Source of the DNA: Lingula anatina
Lineage: Eukaryota > Brachiopoda > Lingulata > Lingulida > Lingulidae
Direction of reading: 5' to 3'
Assembly: GCF_001039355.2 (NCBI RefSeq)
Contig: NW_019775747.1
Span: forward strand, 126,001-190,000
Length of the DNA stretch: 64,000 bases
Under the pieces are notes generated by a model that was not told where the DNA came from, ran no database searches, and saw nothing but the letters and a program-made list of their open reading frames with translations. Both the position numbers and the translations under genes were made by a program. Below are positions 26,395-40,500 of the stretch, piece by piece. Numbering within the stretch: the first letter of the stretch is position 1; each line of letters starts with the position of its first letter.

Positions 26395-28205
26395 CTATTG
26401 TAAGTACAGGAATGTCTTAACTATACCCCTTCTCTCTGCCACCACCAGCAGGCCAGCAGGGTTAATAGCTAATGCCATGGGGTGTTTCAACCCATCATCC
26501 TCAGTGGCAATGTATTTGATTAACTGTCCTTGTGGACTCAGTGCTACAATCCTATGGTTACGACCATCAGCAATGAAGATGTGACCATAGCTGTCTGTGC
26601 ACACTCCACCTGGTAAACTCTGGCCAACACCACTGCCCTCTGTGCCATACTGGTACAGCTGATCACCAGTAGGTGACAGCACATGTACACAGTTGCCCAA
26701 GTCTGATATCACAATGTTATCGTTAGCACTGTTCACTGTGATGAAAGTGGGGGATTTACACATAGTGAGTCGAATAGTGTTCAGGAGATGCCCACTGCCT
26801 GCGTGGAATGTGAGGATAGATTCTTTTTCCACATCAAAAATCATCACATTACCTTGTCTATTCATTGTGATACAACTTGGTTTTTCCAGTTGACCCTGAC
26901 CCATGGTTGTCACCGGTTTACCTTTGGTTGAGTACACTTTGACACATCTGTCACCTATTGATGTTATATACATGCGACCAGTCTGTGACACAGCTACATC
27001 AAAAGGTTTCTTTAATTTTATGCCAAACATGAAGTGACCTGCATGTGTGAATACTATTATTATGTCATTTCTATAACCCGTAGCATATATATATTGCTCA
27101 TCTGTGGCTAACCCCCATATGATAACATTTTCCTTTTCAAATTTCAGTTTAACAGTGAAGGAATGTACACATTCTGCCTTCTCTAAGAAAACGGGAAGAC
27201 TGGGTCTTGATTTTGGATGTGTTCCCTGCCTAGCTGATGGGGGGTTTGACTGTACTTTCACCTGCCCTACATGGCTTCCAGTCCAGCAGTAGATATCTCA
27301 CCAGGACTATAAGAAATCTCTGCAGTTGTGTCTGGTGTTGGTACTGGTATGTTTTCCATTGTTGTCAGTTTATTTGTGAGAGACTTTGCATGAACCATGA
27401 TATCAGAGTCGGTGCCATTTGCGACAAGTTGTTGGGCAAAGTCACAGACACTTTGCAAGGAGGCATGGTGGAGTTCAAGGTTGTCCTTGTTAACCTCTCT
27501 TTGCGTCATTCTAAGATCATAAGCAGAATTAACTTCTGATATCAGTGTCTCTTTCCTCTCATTAATTAATGTACAGATATGCTGCGTTTGTCTCTCAATG
27601 GTGTTGATAGTGGCTGTCCTGATACGAGAGTCCTCACATTCATTGGTTGTTTCCTCGGCGACTGCCTCTTTAAATACGTTAATTTTTGCCAGCGTTTTAA
27701 CAAGGGCATTTTCAATTTTTTCTCTATTGCTTTTTGCAACTTCTTCTACAGGTAAAATACCATGCCTGTAATGATCTGCTAATGCACAGTCAGCACAAAC
27801 AACGGTATCATCATCTTCACAGTAGTATTTGAGTTCATTACCAGGATGTTTCTCACAACCGATGGACAATTGTGCAACGGCCTGTGTCACTGCTTCCACA
27901 TTACTCTTTACATTTTCTGATGCCTCTCTTTCTATTTGTTGCTGGTTTATTATGTCCTTGGCCTTACAAAAGGCAAAATTCTTTTTTAATTCAGAAAGTC
28001 CACCTGGTGGAAACTGGACGTCTTCTCGGCAAACAGGGCACTGAAATGTCCTCTTTGTAGTGAGAGTTCCCTTGGCATGGTCAGATATGCAAGCAAGGCA
28101 AAATGTATGGTAGCATGGCAGCAAGCGGGGGTCCTCATACTCTTCCAGACAGATGCTACATGTCAAAATGTTATCCGTGAAGGCCGCTGCCAATGCCTCG
28201 GCCAT
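26395..28205 (-). pseudogene. TRIM-NHL copy B, one-base frameshift
   Basis: The 5' part (28205-27267) encodes RING (CSICLEEYEDPRLLPC ...), B-box2 (CEKHPGNELKYYC ...) and the coiled coil, and stops at GLEAM-TAG. The 3' part (27261-26395) encodes the NHL repeats in another frame (VFLEKAECVHSF ... KTFLYLQ). Against copies A and D, one T is missing just after the ATG codon of GLEAM (about 27267), which changes TTA to TAG. The rest of the sequence is open, so the gene is either a very young pseudogene or an assembly error. A truncated RING/B-box/coiled-coil protein could still be made. Confidence 0.8.
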
Positions 28206-29060
28206 ATTGTCACATCATGGCATTGGAAAGACATCCAGTCAATAGTGGAACAATTACATGTGAGGTATATAGAGCGCCCAGTCTCCTTTATAGTCTAGCA
28301 CGTGATATCTGAACTTGAGAGGTGACAGTGACTATGAATAATATGTTAAGAGACTGTATCATGCCAATTGTGATAGCATGCACAACATATTGTGTAATTG
28401 GAAGTACAAGTGGCCAGTAAATGGGGGCAACAATAGCTTGTTTTATGATACATTAACCAGCTTGAAAATTAACAGCATTGTTGATTATACATCGTCATCA
28501 CAGATTCTTTCATGTCAAATGACATTCCTACCGTTAATTTATTTATTTTTATATTGTTATGTCAAAGGTTTGGTTCCACGGTATCACTCTTCTTACTATA
28601 TCAACGCAATTGTAATTAATCTAATAAACGGTCCAATGAAAAGTTATGCTTTTTATAGCCAAAAATTGCTTTTGGTTATATTACTTTTCGAAATTACAAA
28701 GTACTGAAAGTTGAACCCCTTGTATTATCTTCCTATTGGAATGTACTCTTGAGGACTACTTAATGAAGTGCACGTTATCTGGCCCTTGACTGATTTATGT
28801 AGCACATATCAGTTACGTTATTGTTCTTTCCCGACGTTACCATCAGATCATCTGTTGATTCATTGCAAACAAAAAACATATGAGTTCTTAATACGTGAGT
28901 TATCTGGACTATATAGTGTCAATTCAACAGGGGCCGGGGGGGGGGGGGTGGCAACAGCCCCCCTCCCCCCATTTAGATTCTAAGGTCCCCTCTCATCCTG
29001 CGTCTTCCCACCAGATACAGTGCAGTAAGTGAATGCGCATAAACAAAGCAAACAAATCTT

Positions 29061-29310
29061 TCACCATATCATTTTTTAAATACACTCTTGGTCAAAAAGG
29101 TTGCCCCACCTATAGTCCTACATGCTGTTGTTTACATTTGATCACTATTTAAAACGGTTAACAGCTCTCAAAAACTCAAAAACTGGTAAATCACCATATC
29201 ATTTTTTAAATACACTCTTGGTCAAAAAGGTTGCCCCACCTATAGTCCTACATGCTGTTGTTAAATTTTGATCACTATTTAAAACGGTTACCAGCTCTCA
29301 AACTGGTAAA
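29061..29310. repeat. Tandem duplication, 130-bp period, two copies
   Basis: Copy 1 starts at 29061 and copy 2 at 29191. Both begin TCACCATATCATTTTTTAAA and include CTCTTGGTCAAAAAGGTTGC. The copies are nearly identical apart from a few substitutions and an 11-base insertion (AAAACTCAAAA-like) near the end of copy 1. A diverged copy of the inner motif is near 62745 in unit D and another near 48808 in unit C. The motif resembles Tc1-type transposon ends. Confidence 0.9.
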
Positions 29311-30211
29311 TAATCTTTTAAAATATGGTTAACTTGTATGAAAATCAATTTTCACGATTGCCAATAAATGGGGCAAAATATTCACTTCTTTGACCTCTCC
29401 TATTAATAAAAATCATCATATCCCTTACGTTTTTTATTTTTAATATTACGTTACAGTTGCCAACTAAACGAATTTCTTGGTGTTCGATTTGATTTTTTAT
29501 CATTAAATATATGAAGTATTTGATTACAGCAAACTAAAAAGAAAAAAGGAAAACAGTGCGTTTCTTTCCAAAGTATTTGAAAATATTTATTTTGAGAGCA
29601 AAAGGAAGTTTTTGTACGGTCTCCCTGGGTTATTGCGAGAAATCCCTCATGTCAGACTCAGATTTGTCTTTTAGGATAAAATATAATTAAAATATGTCAA
29701 CTGTTGTCGTTACTTTCAGACTCTATGGACTCCATTGTTCAAATTTTTATGGGGAAATTTCGAGTTCCACAATTATACATGTCTTCCATCCCGAATATTG
29801 TTAAGATGCGCTCAAGTCATTCGACTGCATGACTTTGTCCCAGTTGGGATAGTCGTTATTAAATGCTAGTTAAATAATTAATTAGACAGGAAAATAGCTT
29901 TACGAGGATTTACAGGTAGATTATGACAGCTCTGTTTGAAAGCTTAACGTGCTGGCTCCCTCCCCTTTCAGACGGAATCAGCTACTTTGGAGCCACCCGA
30001 CCACATCAACTTCCCGACCTATTGAAAAAAACGCATTTTTAAAGAAGCTAGATATTTACATAATGAACTTGTGATTTGTGTATTTTGATAAAGTTGGGCA
30101 TGCTTTTGGAGGATAAGCTCGTTCAAGCCATTCTGATGGTATGTCGCTTATCCTTTATGGTACAGACACTAACAAAAAACTTAACGAAGTCTTAACGAAA
30201 ATAAGTAGTGC
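29311..30211. other. Intergenic, nothing recognised
   Basis: AT-rich sequence between unit B and the 3' end of the minus-strand SVEP1-like gene. No coding signal, repeat family or RNA gene was recognised. Confidence 0.5.
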
Positions 30212-30217
30212 TTTATT
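30212..30217 (-). promoter_or_regulatory. Candidate polyadenylation signal (AATAAA)
   Basis: AATAAA on the minus strand, about 450 bases beyond the proposed stop codon of the SVEP1-like gene. It is the first well-placed canonical signal I noticed downstream of the last candidate exon. The assignment is positional only. Confidence 0.35.
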
Positions 30218-30663
30218 CACGAAAGGAAATGCAAAGTAGTGCACGTAACTTGTTGTAGTGAAAACACTCGGGATTTTTACAACCAAATATCAAGCATAAA
30301 CTACTACCACTTCGTGATGATTGGTGTTGCAGTATATTATTCGTCCACCGGATTATTGTCAAAGAAATTGTCAACGTATGTCGGGTTAAACTGTGAAGAA
30401 TAAGTACAGGGTGTCTCAAAACACGTGGGACCGATTAATATAAGGATGATATATTATTGAGGAAAGAAACTGAGACAGGATTACATGTACCTGAAGCCGA
30501 AATAATAACAATTAGAAAAGCACTGATTTGATGCCTGTAGCTCAGTTAATGAATTTTTACAGCACGTGTTCTAAATGGCCGAAGTTTAGCCGAAAACAAG
30601 TTTGTATTCGACCAGCAAAGTTGTCAATCACCCCGACACACTCTTCTTCCAGTATGCATGGCT

Positions 30664-33600
30664 TTACTTGGAACCTGAAATAAAGATGGGAAAACGCACT
30701 TTTGAAAACACAAAGTAATGTAATAATAATAATACATTTATTTATAGTCTAGAATACATACAAATATGTTCTGTAGTTATGGTAAAACTAAGAAAACATA
30801 TTCAATCGTATTTTTTAAATTTTACTTGACTTTCTCTATGACACAAAGTATATAAATATAGACCTATTTCTATTCTCAGGCTTGTTTTGACAAAGGTGGC
30901 GATGTTTTTCAAGTTGGATGAAGACGAACAATCTTTTACATTAGATGTGTCTTGTTTATAATATTGAAACTGCGTTAGTTTCAGACTAGATATCCTGCAT
31001 AGCTACTTAGCTTTCCCAATTCAAACTTGTCGAATTAAATAAATAAATATAAAGAAAAACTTTTATATAAACCCCTCAAATGAAATTACCCGTGTTGCCG
31101 TTTCTTTTTTAATTGTAAGTAACACAGATAACGGTCTAAATGGATCATAATCCGCGTAGAACTAAGTCATTTACTTGAAAATTGTACCAAAAATCAAATA
31201 CAAGTGCAAATATCCACCCTGCTCCCTGTAATACTCTCCTCCCCAAACAAAGAAAATCAAATATAAAAACATTCCCGTGGAATTTTATATGGTTAATATA
31301 CAACCAACATGTCATACTTATGTTTTCAAAGAAAAAAAAAGCATCATGCTGGAATGTAGGTAATTATAATAATTATTATAATTATTGTTGAATATCTGTG
31401 TTTGTGAGCTACCCCGGTTTTGATCATTAATAATCCTTCTTCTTATCGTTAACATGTTCATTTTATCCCTTTTTCTTCTTATTATCCTTGACTAACATGC
31501 TGTTCATGCAAAATCACATGTTTAATAGAACACAGGTATCCCCTGTACCATAAGCACTGAGAGCGAGATTTCAATGCGGAAATATCACATAGCCGTTATC
31601 TTCCCTCAAATGTTACTTCTTACTTTTCCAAGAGACGTTCCTCTGAGTAAAGGAACGCCAATGGACCTTTTACCTCGTACCTGGTGTTCCACGCACAGCA
31701 CTGGTGTTGGTGGCACCGCAGATGACTCTGAAGTTTTCGACTGTGACGTTGCAATTACATAACCAACCAAATGGCGTCTCTTGGAAAATGCTCACAGTAT
31801 TTTCTTTGATTTGCTTCTGGGCCCTAGGATCCGGGCATTTATAATCGTAGTATAAGGTCCGAACGAGGTACTCATTTCGATTCTGGTATCCTGTAACATG
31901 TAAAGAGTACTTTGAAGATATACCTTAATACATTACAGATAAATTATTTGGATTTATAATGATGCTATTCCGTGTATTACAAACGTTATGACATAGTTGT
32001 AACTACTGACAAACGATTGCAATCACTTTACATGTACACACACGAAACATTATTTCCTTGACTTGAATGCATTAAAAACCAGCACTTACGAGTGCAGTCG
32101 GGCACTTGAGTTGTTGGAGCCCACCTTCCACCCCCTCCACACACGTAGTAGTTTGGCACGGACGTCATGCCGGTTGGCAAGTCGAAATCGTACGGGTTTT
32201 GGCACTGAAGTGTACAGAACATTCCGAACCCAAAAGTGTCACAGCTGAGAGCTCCGTTGATAGGTGTGTGGAGATCAGGGCACTTGGGGGCTGAATTGAG
32301 CAAGTTTTCGAAGTTAGTTTATTTGATCAATGGTATTATCACATAAATGTGATATATATGAAATATGTCCTGATTTTTAGGGATATGAGGTCTGGGAAAA
32401 CATAAAAATGACCGATACTGTCATCACCAAGCATAATACCTGTACTGACTGTTAATAATGCACATGTATCACGGATCAAATAGAGTGTCCCAAGCGATAT
32501 ATGCTAACACTTACAATCTACCAGTATACTAATATAAGGATCTTGAAGTTGAAAACATTAATTCATTTCTGCATAAGACAATTATGTTTTCGTAAGCAGT
32601 TGATACACAAACAGTGAATACTCACGTTCTACGTTAAGCGTGAAAGAGCAACTTGCGCGGTTTCCAGCTTCATCTCTGGCGTCGTAGACTACCTTGTACC
32701 GCCCCCAGTAAAACTTCCCTGGACTAAAATTGCTGATCACCGTCACGGGTTTACCACTGTTGTCCGTTACCGTCGGCTGGACCCAGGACACGTCGACCTC
32801 TCTGTTCGTAGACACCACTGGGTCAACTTTGGGGCAGGTTATGGTCGGTGGCTGGACATCTTCATGGGGGGTAAAAAGCACAAGGGAATTTTATGTATTA
32901 CTTTAACATATGTCCATTGAAATCCTTTCTTGTGAATGGATTATACATGTACCTGTGTTAAACAATTATATTCCAAGCTTATGGGATATGAAACTAAACT
33001 CGTAGGCCCCTTTTGTAAGGAAACATTGGGCCAATACATGCTCTAGTATAGTGATGCTTCCTGTTTGGAAATAACAGTAGCTGCAGATCACCTAAACTTC
33101 ACTTGCTAGATTCTGGACCTTCTACCATTCTCTGTCCCCACAATAAGGGACTGCATAATTAAATAACGTGTAAATACGTTACATTCATGATAAAATGAAA
33201 GGAAACCCCTCTTTCCCCCCTTTTTTCCCATTCAGGTATTTGGTAAGGCTTCATCCATTCGCCTTTCTCTTCGTCGAAAGGTTTTACTATTTGCACTATC
33301 TTTGGGCGATTCTAGGAACCACTTAACATGTTAATTCCTCTGTAATAACAATTTATAAAGATTCTATTTGATTTAAAAATCTAGGACGAAAAAATTACGG
33401 CTTAATGTAAGACCATAAATCATTCAAATCAAGTGGAATAATGTTAAATCCTGGGACCCTTATGATTAATCCAGGTATCGGGTTCAGTATGTAGAACAAA
33501 TGAATGGGGAATTCAAACAGTATGCTGGCACACTCAGTCACCATAGTTAGCAGACCACGATTCCTGCATCCTGACTCATATAACACATACGGCGGTGCAC

Positions 33601-36600
33601 ACTGCCACCGTTTGCGACGAGATCATTATGAAGAAACCAAAAACGAACAGCACAAATCTTTTGTTTTGTACCACCTTTATGTAACTGTGCCACGTCCAGC
33701 CTGGTTAAGCAAGTCAAAATAAAGGATATTGCTATAACCTGTCGTTGAAGATTAGCAATGAGTGATAACTATGTTAAAACTAAACTTTACAATCACTTGT
33801 GCGAGACAGATCACCTACACATAAATGAAAAAATAATTATTTTCCAATTCGCTCCCTCGCTTGTAAGCCGACTTCTTCAAATTTATATGGCCTTATTTTT
33901 AATGTAATAACGATTAGTAACATATCGGTATTATGAAAATTGCACAGGTGGAGCAACGGCGAATGGGAGAAAAGACGCGGGGAAGCAAACATGCCGGATC
34001 TGTCAGTGTTGGATCGTATTGATGCGCATAATGCAAAAAAAAAGTACAAGGAGGGAGAAGCGGTTCAGGGGAGCTCAGCTGTAACGGTGCACGGGAGTAT
34101 CGGTGTAGGGACTTATTGGTTGGGGGGGATCGACATGACCCCTTTGGTAAAACGATGTGCTTATAATTGTATAAACAACTATCTATGCACACAGAAAGTG
34201 CCAAATTATATACATACCTCGGACGTCCACTCTGAAGATGAAATCGGCGCTGTTACCACTGTCATCTGTAAACACGTATTTCACTGTGGTTACACCTATC
34301 TTGAAAGTATGTTCATAGCCCCCACCTATAAAGACAGTGATTTTGTATATGACTTAAGTAAAAAAAAATCTGACTTTTTTTCTCTCAACTTCGGCCGCCA
34401 CTTCTTTTAAGAACCCGAGAAATGCACTATATTGGGGTTTCGCGAACAGTCATTTGTTTCTGCATGACTTCAGTGTAAGTGGCAGAGTTAACGATTGGCC
34501 TTTTTTGAGAATTAAGGTCAGCCAATCCCAAGTCATCATTTTCATATACTGCGTCTTTCTTTCTCACTCTCTACCGTGACCCGATACTAGATTATTACAT
34601 CCTTTACTACGATAAAAGGAACAGCTTAGAGTATATTATATTCGTCACTTCTCTGGTAGAGCAATTGTTTATTTAATGTATTGGAAAATCTTTACAACGG
34701 ATTCAGGTAGCATGGAAAAATGGAGCAATTTATAAGAAAGAGATTTTTTTATATTTAAAATGAGTAATTGCAAGATACATAACGACAAATAAAGTTTTCA
34801 AGAATCTACCATGGCGGAACAATGTCATTAAGGTCAAGTCGCGTTATTGGCTATTACCTTTTATTTCTCGTCCGCTTATGTAAAGTCTCACACTTGGAAC
34901 CTTTCCGGAGTTGTCTGTCACTCTTGGCTTGTCTTGTTCCCAATTTACAACCGCTTGATTACTGTCCAAAGCTGCGTTGACAGTTATGTCACTTGTTTGG
35001 TGACTAATGATGGGACTTTGGTTATCTGTATCATATAATTGATAATTATGGCAGATGAAATATGTAATAAAAAAGTGTCGATCAATTGAAAAGAAATTCT
35101 TTGGAATATTTTAGTTAAGTAGGCCTATGTAGTTCAAAGTCCTACCGCAATAAGGGTTAAATTCAATGGCACTGGGCAGTGCTTGCTGACTTTCACATTA
35201 CGGCAGTATTTTGTACTCCTACTCAATACAAAAAGAGTACGTACCTCTAGCTAGTTAAAAAAAAAAGACATTTATTATTATTATTATTATTACCAAACTT
35301 GCACCCCGAGGGTTGGATAATTACAATTATTGCTCATAGTTGAACAAAACCAATAGTTAATAAGAATAAAGGAATATTAAAATACATATGTAAACAATTT
35401 TAAGACAAATAAACTAAAATGCAAGGTTAAAAATAAAATAAAAGTCTATCAGTTAAAAAGTCACTCATTGATCGTTTGGTTTTAATTTTAGGTCTTTTGA
35501 ATGTCTCCTGTTTCCTTAATGAATATTTGACATTTTGTTTTGGTTGTAAAAGATAATGCAATCTATGATTCGGTTCATTTGATATCCTAATAAACAATTT
35601 TTTTGCATGCATTGAGCCGTCTTTCACTCAGTAGTTTAAGTTTACTATGTTCACAAGCAGCGTCATATTCAAGATCAGTTTGACTCGCTGTCGTCTTTTA
35701 GTTAGGAAAGCGGCAATCCAGCGAACAATCACATTATGTAAGCCTATGGTTTTTAGTTTATTGATGAGCAGGTGATGATCAACGTGATCGAAAGCTTTAG
35801 AATAATCAATCATATGAACTCTATCGACGTTGCCAGCTTCAGTTGCCATAAACCAGTGGTGCATGATATCTACCAAAGCATGAGTTGTTCCAGATCTTTT
35901 GACCCCACCAAACTGGAACTTGTCCAAGAATGATTCCACATTTTGCCCATTCACCTACAGTGAACTCCATATGCTTGGCTAGCACTGGCGTCAAGGAGAT
36001 GGGCCTGAGATCGTCCTCAACTGATTAGGGGGGGGGGGCTTTTGGTATGGGCACAACATCAGCTGATCGCCGCACTTCTGGGACATACCCTTCTCTCAGT
36101 GGACTATTATATATTGCACATATTGTTTTTGCTTATACCCCCGTCACACTAGAGGCGGAATGAGCAAGAATGCCGTCGGATTTGTGTTCTTTGTGCGCTC
36201 GTGGATATTCGAAGAGCATTCTAAAAATTCCGAGTGCATTCTAAATATTTTTACCCATTTTTGTGGCACCCCGAATGTTTTTGTCATGTCAAAAAACTTT
36301 CGAAGTTACATTAGGCATTATAACTACCCAAGATCTGTCTACTTTTCTTACTCTGATTTAGGGAGTGACACTTCTATTGTCCAGTGTGTGTAGGTATGGG
36401 AAGTCAGTCTAAATTACGTGAAGACACAATAAGCGATCCATCATTTTGAGGACTTACATATAATATTATTTCAAAACATATAACATATAAAATATAAAAT
36501 GTAAAAACGTAGGTTTTTACATGGGAAGCGTACATCCAAAATGTCATACTTATGAAAAAAATGAAAAATAAATGAAAACAAAGTATTATGTTGTTTTTCT

Positions 36601-37522
36601 TAAGCTTATAATAATAATAATTATTATTATTATAGAACCTTTTTTTGAATATCTGTGTTTGTGAGCTGCCCCGGTTTTCATCATTAACCGTCCTTCATAA
36701 TATTATTCTTATTTTTTATCATTTTTCTTCTTATTATCATCGACTTCATTGGCGTATTAAGAGGGGGGGGGGGGGTTCAGGAGGGGTCCTGACCCCCCCC
36801 CCCTCGGTTTCTGAAAAACATGACACACCAATATTCCCCTCTTGAAATTAGAATTTTGACTAGCTAAATCATAGTTCTAAACCGTAGCAAAGGGCACTGT
36901 TACCCTACATCAAGGGGGCGACTGTCGGCTGCGCATCTGAGGCCTGTCGTTCCGAACCCCCCCCCCCCCTTCTTCAAATAATCCTGGATCCGCCCCTGGA
37001 CTAACATGCAGTACATACACAACCACATGTTTAAAAGAAGACAGATATCCCCTGTACCGTTAGCACCAATTACCGAGAGAGCGAGATTTCATTGTGGAAA
37101 CATCACATAGCCGTATCTTCTCTCAAGTGTAACTGTACACTTTTTCCTCTGATTAAAGGAACGCCAATGGACGTTTTACCTCGTACCTGGTGCACGCACA
37201 GCACTGGTGTTGGTGGCACCGCAGATGACTCTGAAGTCATCGACTGTGAGGCCGCAATTACATGACGAACCAAAAGGCGACATTTTGAAAGAGCTCACAC
37301 CATTTTCTTTGATTTGCTTCTGGGCCCTAGGATCCGGGCATTCATTATCGTAGTATAAGGTCCGAACGAAGCTTCCATTTGGATTCTGGTATCCTATAAC
37401 ATGTAATGAGTACTTTGAATATATAATATAATACATGTACACTTTTTGAATAGATAATGATGCTATTCAGTGTATTTCAAACGATAAACTGATAAATATT
37501 TGCAGGTCACTTTTCTTGCGCG

Positions 37523-37571
<49 letters not shown>

Positions 37572-40500
37572 TTTCCTTGACTTGAATACATCAAAAACTG
37601 GCACTTACGAGTGCAGTCGGGCACTTGAGTGGATGGAAACCACCTTCCACCCCCTCCACACGCGTAGTAGTTTGGCACGGACGTCATGCCGGCTGGCAAG
37701 TCGAAATCGTACGGGTTTTGGCACTGGAGTGTACAGAACATTCCAAACCCAAAAGTGTCACAGCTGACAGCTCCGTTGATAGGTGTGTGGAGATCAGGGC
37801 ACTTGGGGGCTGAAATGAGCAGGTTTCCAAAGTTAGTGCATTTGAACAATGGTATTTTCACATAATTAATATAAGATCTATATGAAATATGATCTTGAAG
37901 TTGAAAACATTAATTAGTTTCTGAATAAGACAAAGTATGCTTTCGTAAGCAGTTGACACAAACGGTGATCACTCACGTCTTACATGAAGCGTGAAAGAGC
38001 AACTTGCGCGGTTTCCAGCTTCATCTCTGGCTTCGTAGACTACCTTGTACCGCCCCCTGTATAACTTCCCTGGACTCATATTGCTGATCACCCTCACGGG
38101 TTTGCCACTGTTGTCCGTTACTGTCGGCTGGACCCAGGACACGTCGACCTCTCTGTCCGGAGACACCACTGGGTCAACTTTGGGGCAAGTTATGGTCGGT
38201 GGCTGGACATCTTCATGGGGAGTAATAAGCGAAAGGGAAATGATTGTATTAAATTACTTTAAAGGGATAACAACTGTTTATTTTGGCCAAAAATGAATTT
38301 TCCTGGGGTAAAGGACAATTTCCCCGTACTTTCCAATATGAATCCATTCCCACACTCAAAGACACAAAATAGAGTTTTTTTCTAAAAAGTTTTTTTTGTA
38401 ATATTCTCTACAGAGATTATTACAGAGTGTAACCATCTATGGAGGTCACGTGATGTGATGACAAGCACTTTAACATACAGGGTTACTACTTAATATGGAA
38501 TATTATTTTTTGGCGAGTTAATTTTCTTCAAAATATTTATAATCTCTCTAACTACTTTAAATCCAAAACTGAGGTGTCACTCCATGTGTAGCCAGGTGTG
38601 TTACCTAATTACCACACAACTCTCGAAACAATTGGTGCATGCAGTTGCACGTTCTGTGGTCAGTAATGTGAATGGTGGTCTTTTCGGCAATTTCTGCCCT
38701 TGTATAAAAACGCATGGGTTTGGCCAATCTTTAGAGTGTATTTAGAGAAGCAACAAAGGGATCGCTCTGAAACTTGACAGGTACCTTAGAGAAGATATGG
38801 TTCGACAGCTTTGCAACGCAGCTTACTATGGGATTCTTGCTCTCAGAGAAAATGGCCAGAAACGGGCAGCCATTGCCAGGCAATGCAACATTTATCAGGA
38901 ACCGTTAGTAAAGTCCTCCAAAGAAATGCTACAACAGGGGCACCTACTCCAATACCTCGACCAGGTTGTCCGCGTATCACACCAAGAAGACAGGATCGCC
39001 TTCTCCTTAGAGTGCGCCATGCTGGTCGTACAAAGACAACCAGTATCCCCAGAAAACAGTGGCAGAATATCATTCAGACGCCCGTTTCAAGGTCCCTTGT
39101 GAACAAGAGATTACTGCAAGCCGGTTATTTTGCACGAAGACCAGTAGGGAAACCACTGTTAAAAGCGGGTTATGGTGCAATGGGCTGGTGACCGCGTGCC
39201 TTTGCAGCCAAAACACTGGAATCACGTCGTTTTTGGTGATGAGGCCAGGTATGGAGTTTTTTAGGGTTGAAGGTCGAATCCGTGTCCTCCGACGTGTACG
39301 AGAGGCATAAGACGATGATTGTGTACTGCGTAGGGTGCAAGCAGGGGGTGGTAACATCTCTGTTTGGGGAGCATTTCATGCCCTTGCCCAGAACCAGTTG
39401 GTTTTTCTAGGAGGCAACCTCAACCAGGGTTCCTACAGAGACATTCTACAGCAAACAATGCTTCGATTTGTAAGAGTCATCTTCAGGAACAACCTTGTGT
39501 ACCAAGACGACTGCGCAACCCCACATCGAGCTCGCAGAATCACTGTTTTTCTTCGAAACCAATGGGTTCAGCAACTGCCCTGGCATGCAAACTCCCCAGA
39601 TATAAACCCAATTGAAAATCTGTGGGTGGAAGTAACTCACAGAATTAATAGCTGTGGTCATCGGGCGGTAAATAGTAATGAACTGCGACAGGCAAATATC
39701 ACTGCGTGGAAAGATATCCCCATCCAAACTCTATAAAACTTGTCACAGGGTATGCCGTATAGGATGAGGGCGCTGCAAGCGGCTGCTGGAGGTCATACCT
39801 GCTATTGATGACTTTTCATGCTAAAATGAGTTCTTTGACAGTGTAACATATCACTGTCCGGAGGCTATCATTTTCTTTAATATCTTGGCTTTAAATTAAT
39901 ACTGACATCAAACTGTTGATATGGTTTTCTGGGGGTGTTCTTTTGTTTTGAATGACATCTTATGTCAGATTTGATATTATTGACCAAAATATCTCACAAC
40001 AGAAGACTGGATATTTTTTATCACCCCTTGACATACTTTTTTGATGAATCAAGACAAGAAATTTTTAATCAGCACTCAAAAATAACAATGATAAAAAACA
40101 TTCCATATTAAGTATAGTAACCCTGTATGTCCATCCTTTCCTGTTAACAGTCTATACCCTTCTTAAAAATTATATTCCAGTCTTGTGTGATGTGAAACTA
40201 AACACGTAGGTCCCTTTTCTAATCAAACGTGAGGATAATACACGTATAGTAGTGATGATTCCGGTTCGGAAATAACAGTAGCTGCAGATCACCAAAACTT
40301 CACTTGCTTGATCCAGGACGTACTACCATTATCTGACCCCAAATAAGGGACTGTATAACTAAATAGGTCTAAAAAGGTCACATTCATGATAAAATTATCG
40401 GAAACCCCTCTTCCCCCCCCCCTTTTCTCCCATAAAGGTATTTGGCAAGGCTTCATCCCTATACGTCCCCGAACCGTTACCACCCGCAACGATACTCCCC

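Larger units (their letters stand above)
24900..29090. repeat. Segmental duplication unit B
   Basis: This unit carries an orphan CAPN7 exon 9 copy, part of the CAPN7 3' flank, a frameshifted TRIM-NHL gene and the conserved TRIM upstream flank. Intron 9 is joined directly to 3'-flank sequence, so the equivalents of exons 10 and 11 are missing, and unit C shows the same join. Borders are approximate. Confidence 0.8.

Noticed and set aside
33940-34410. 156-codon plus-strand open frame
   Set aside because: It runs antisense through a HYR exon on the minus strand and intron sequence conserved with copy 2, and it shows no domain of its own.
37516-37813. Plus-strand frames with Thr-His repeats near the copy 2 sushi exon
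   Set aside because: Microsatellite translation and antisense shadow of the minus-strand sushi exon. The same shadow appears in copy 1 at 32063-32294.
38811-39191. A second separate protein overlapping the Tc1 transposase
   Set aside because: It is the same transposase N-terminal half read across a frameshift, not an independent gene.
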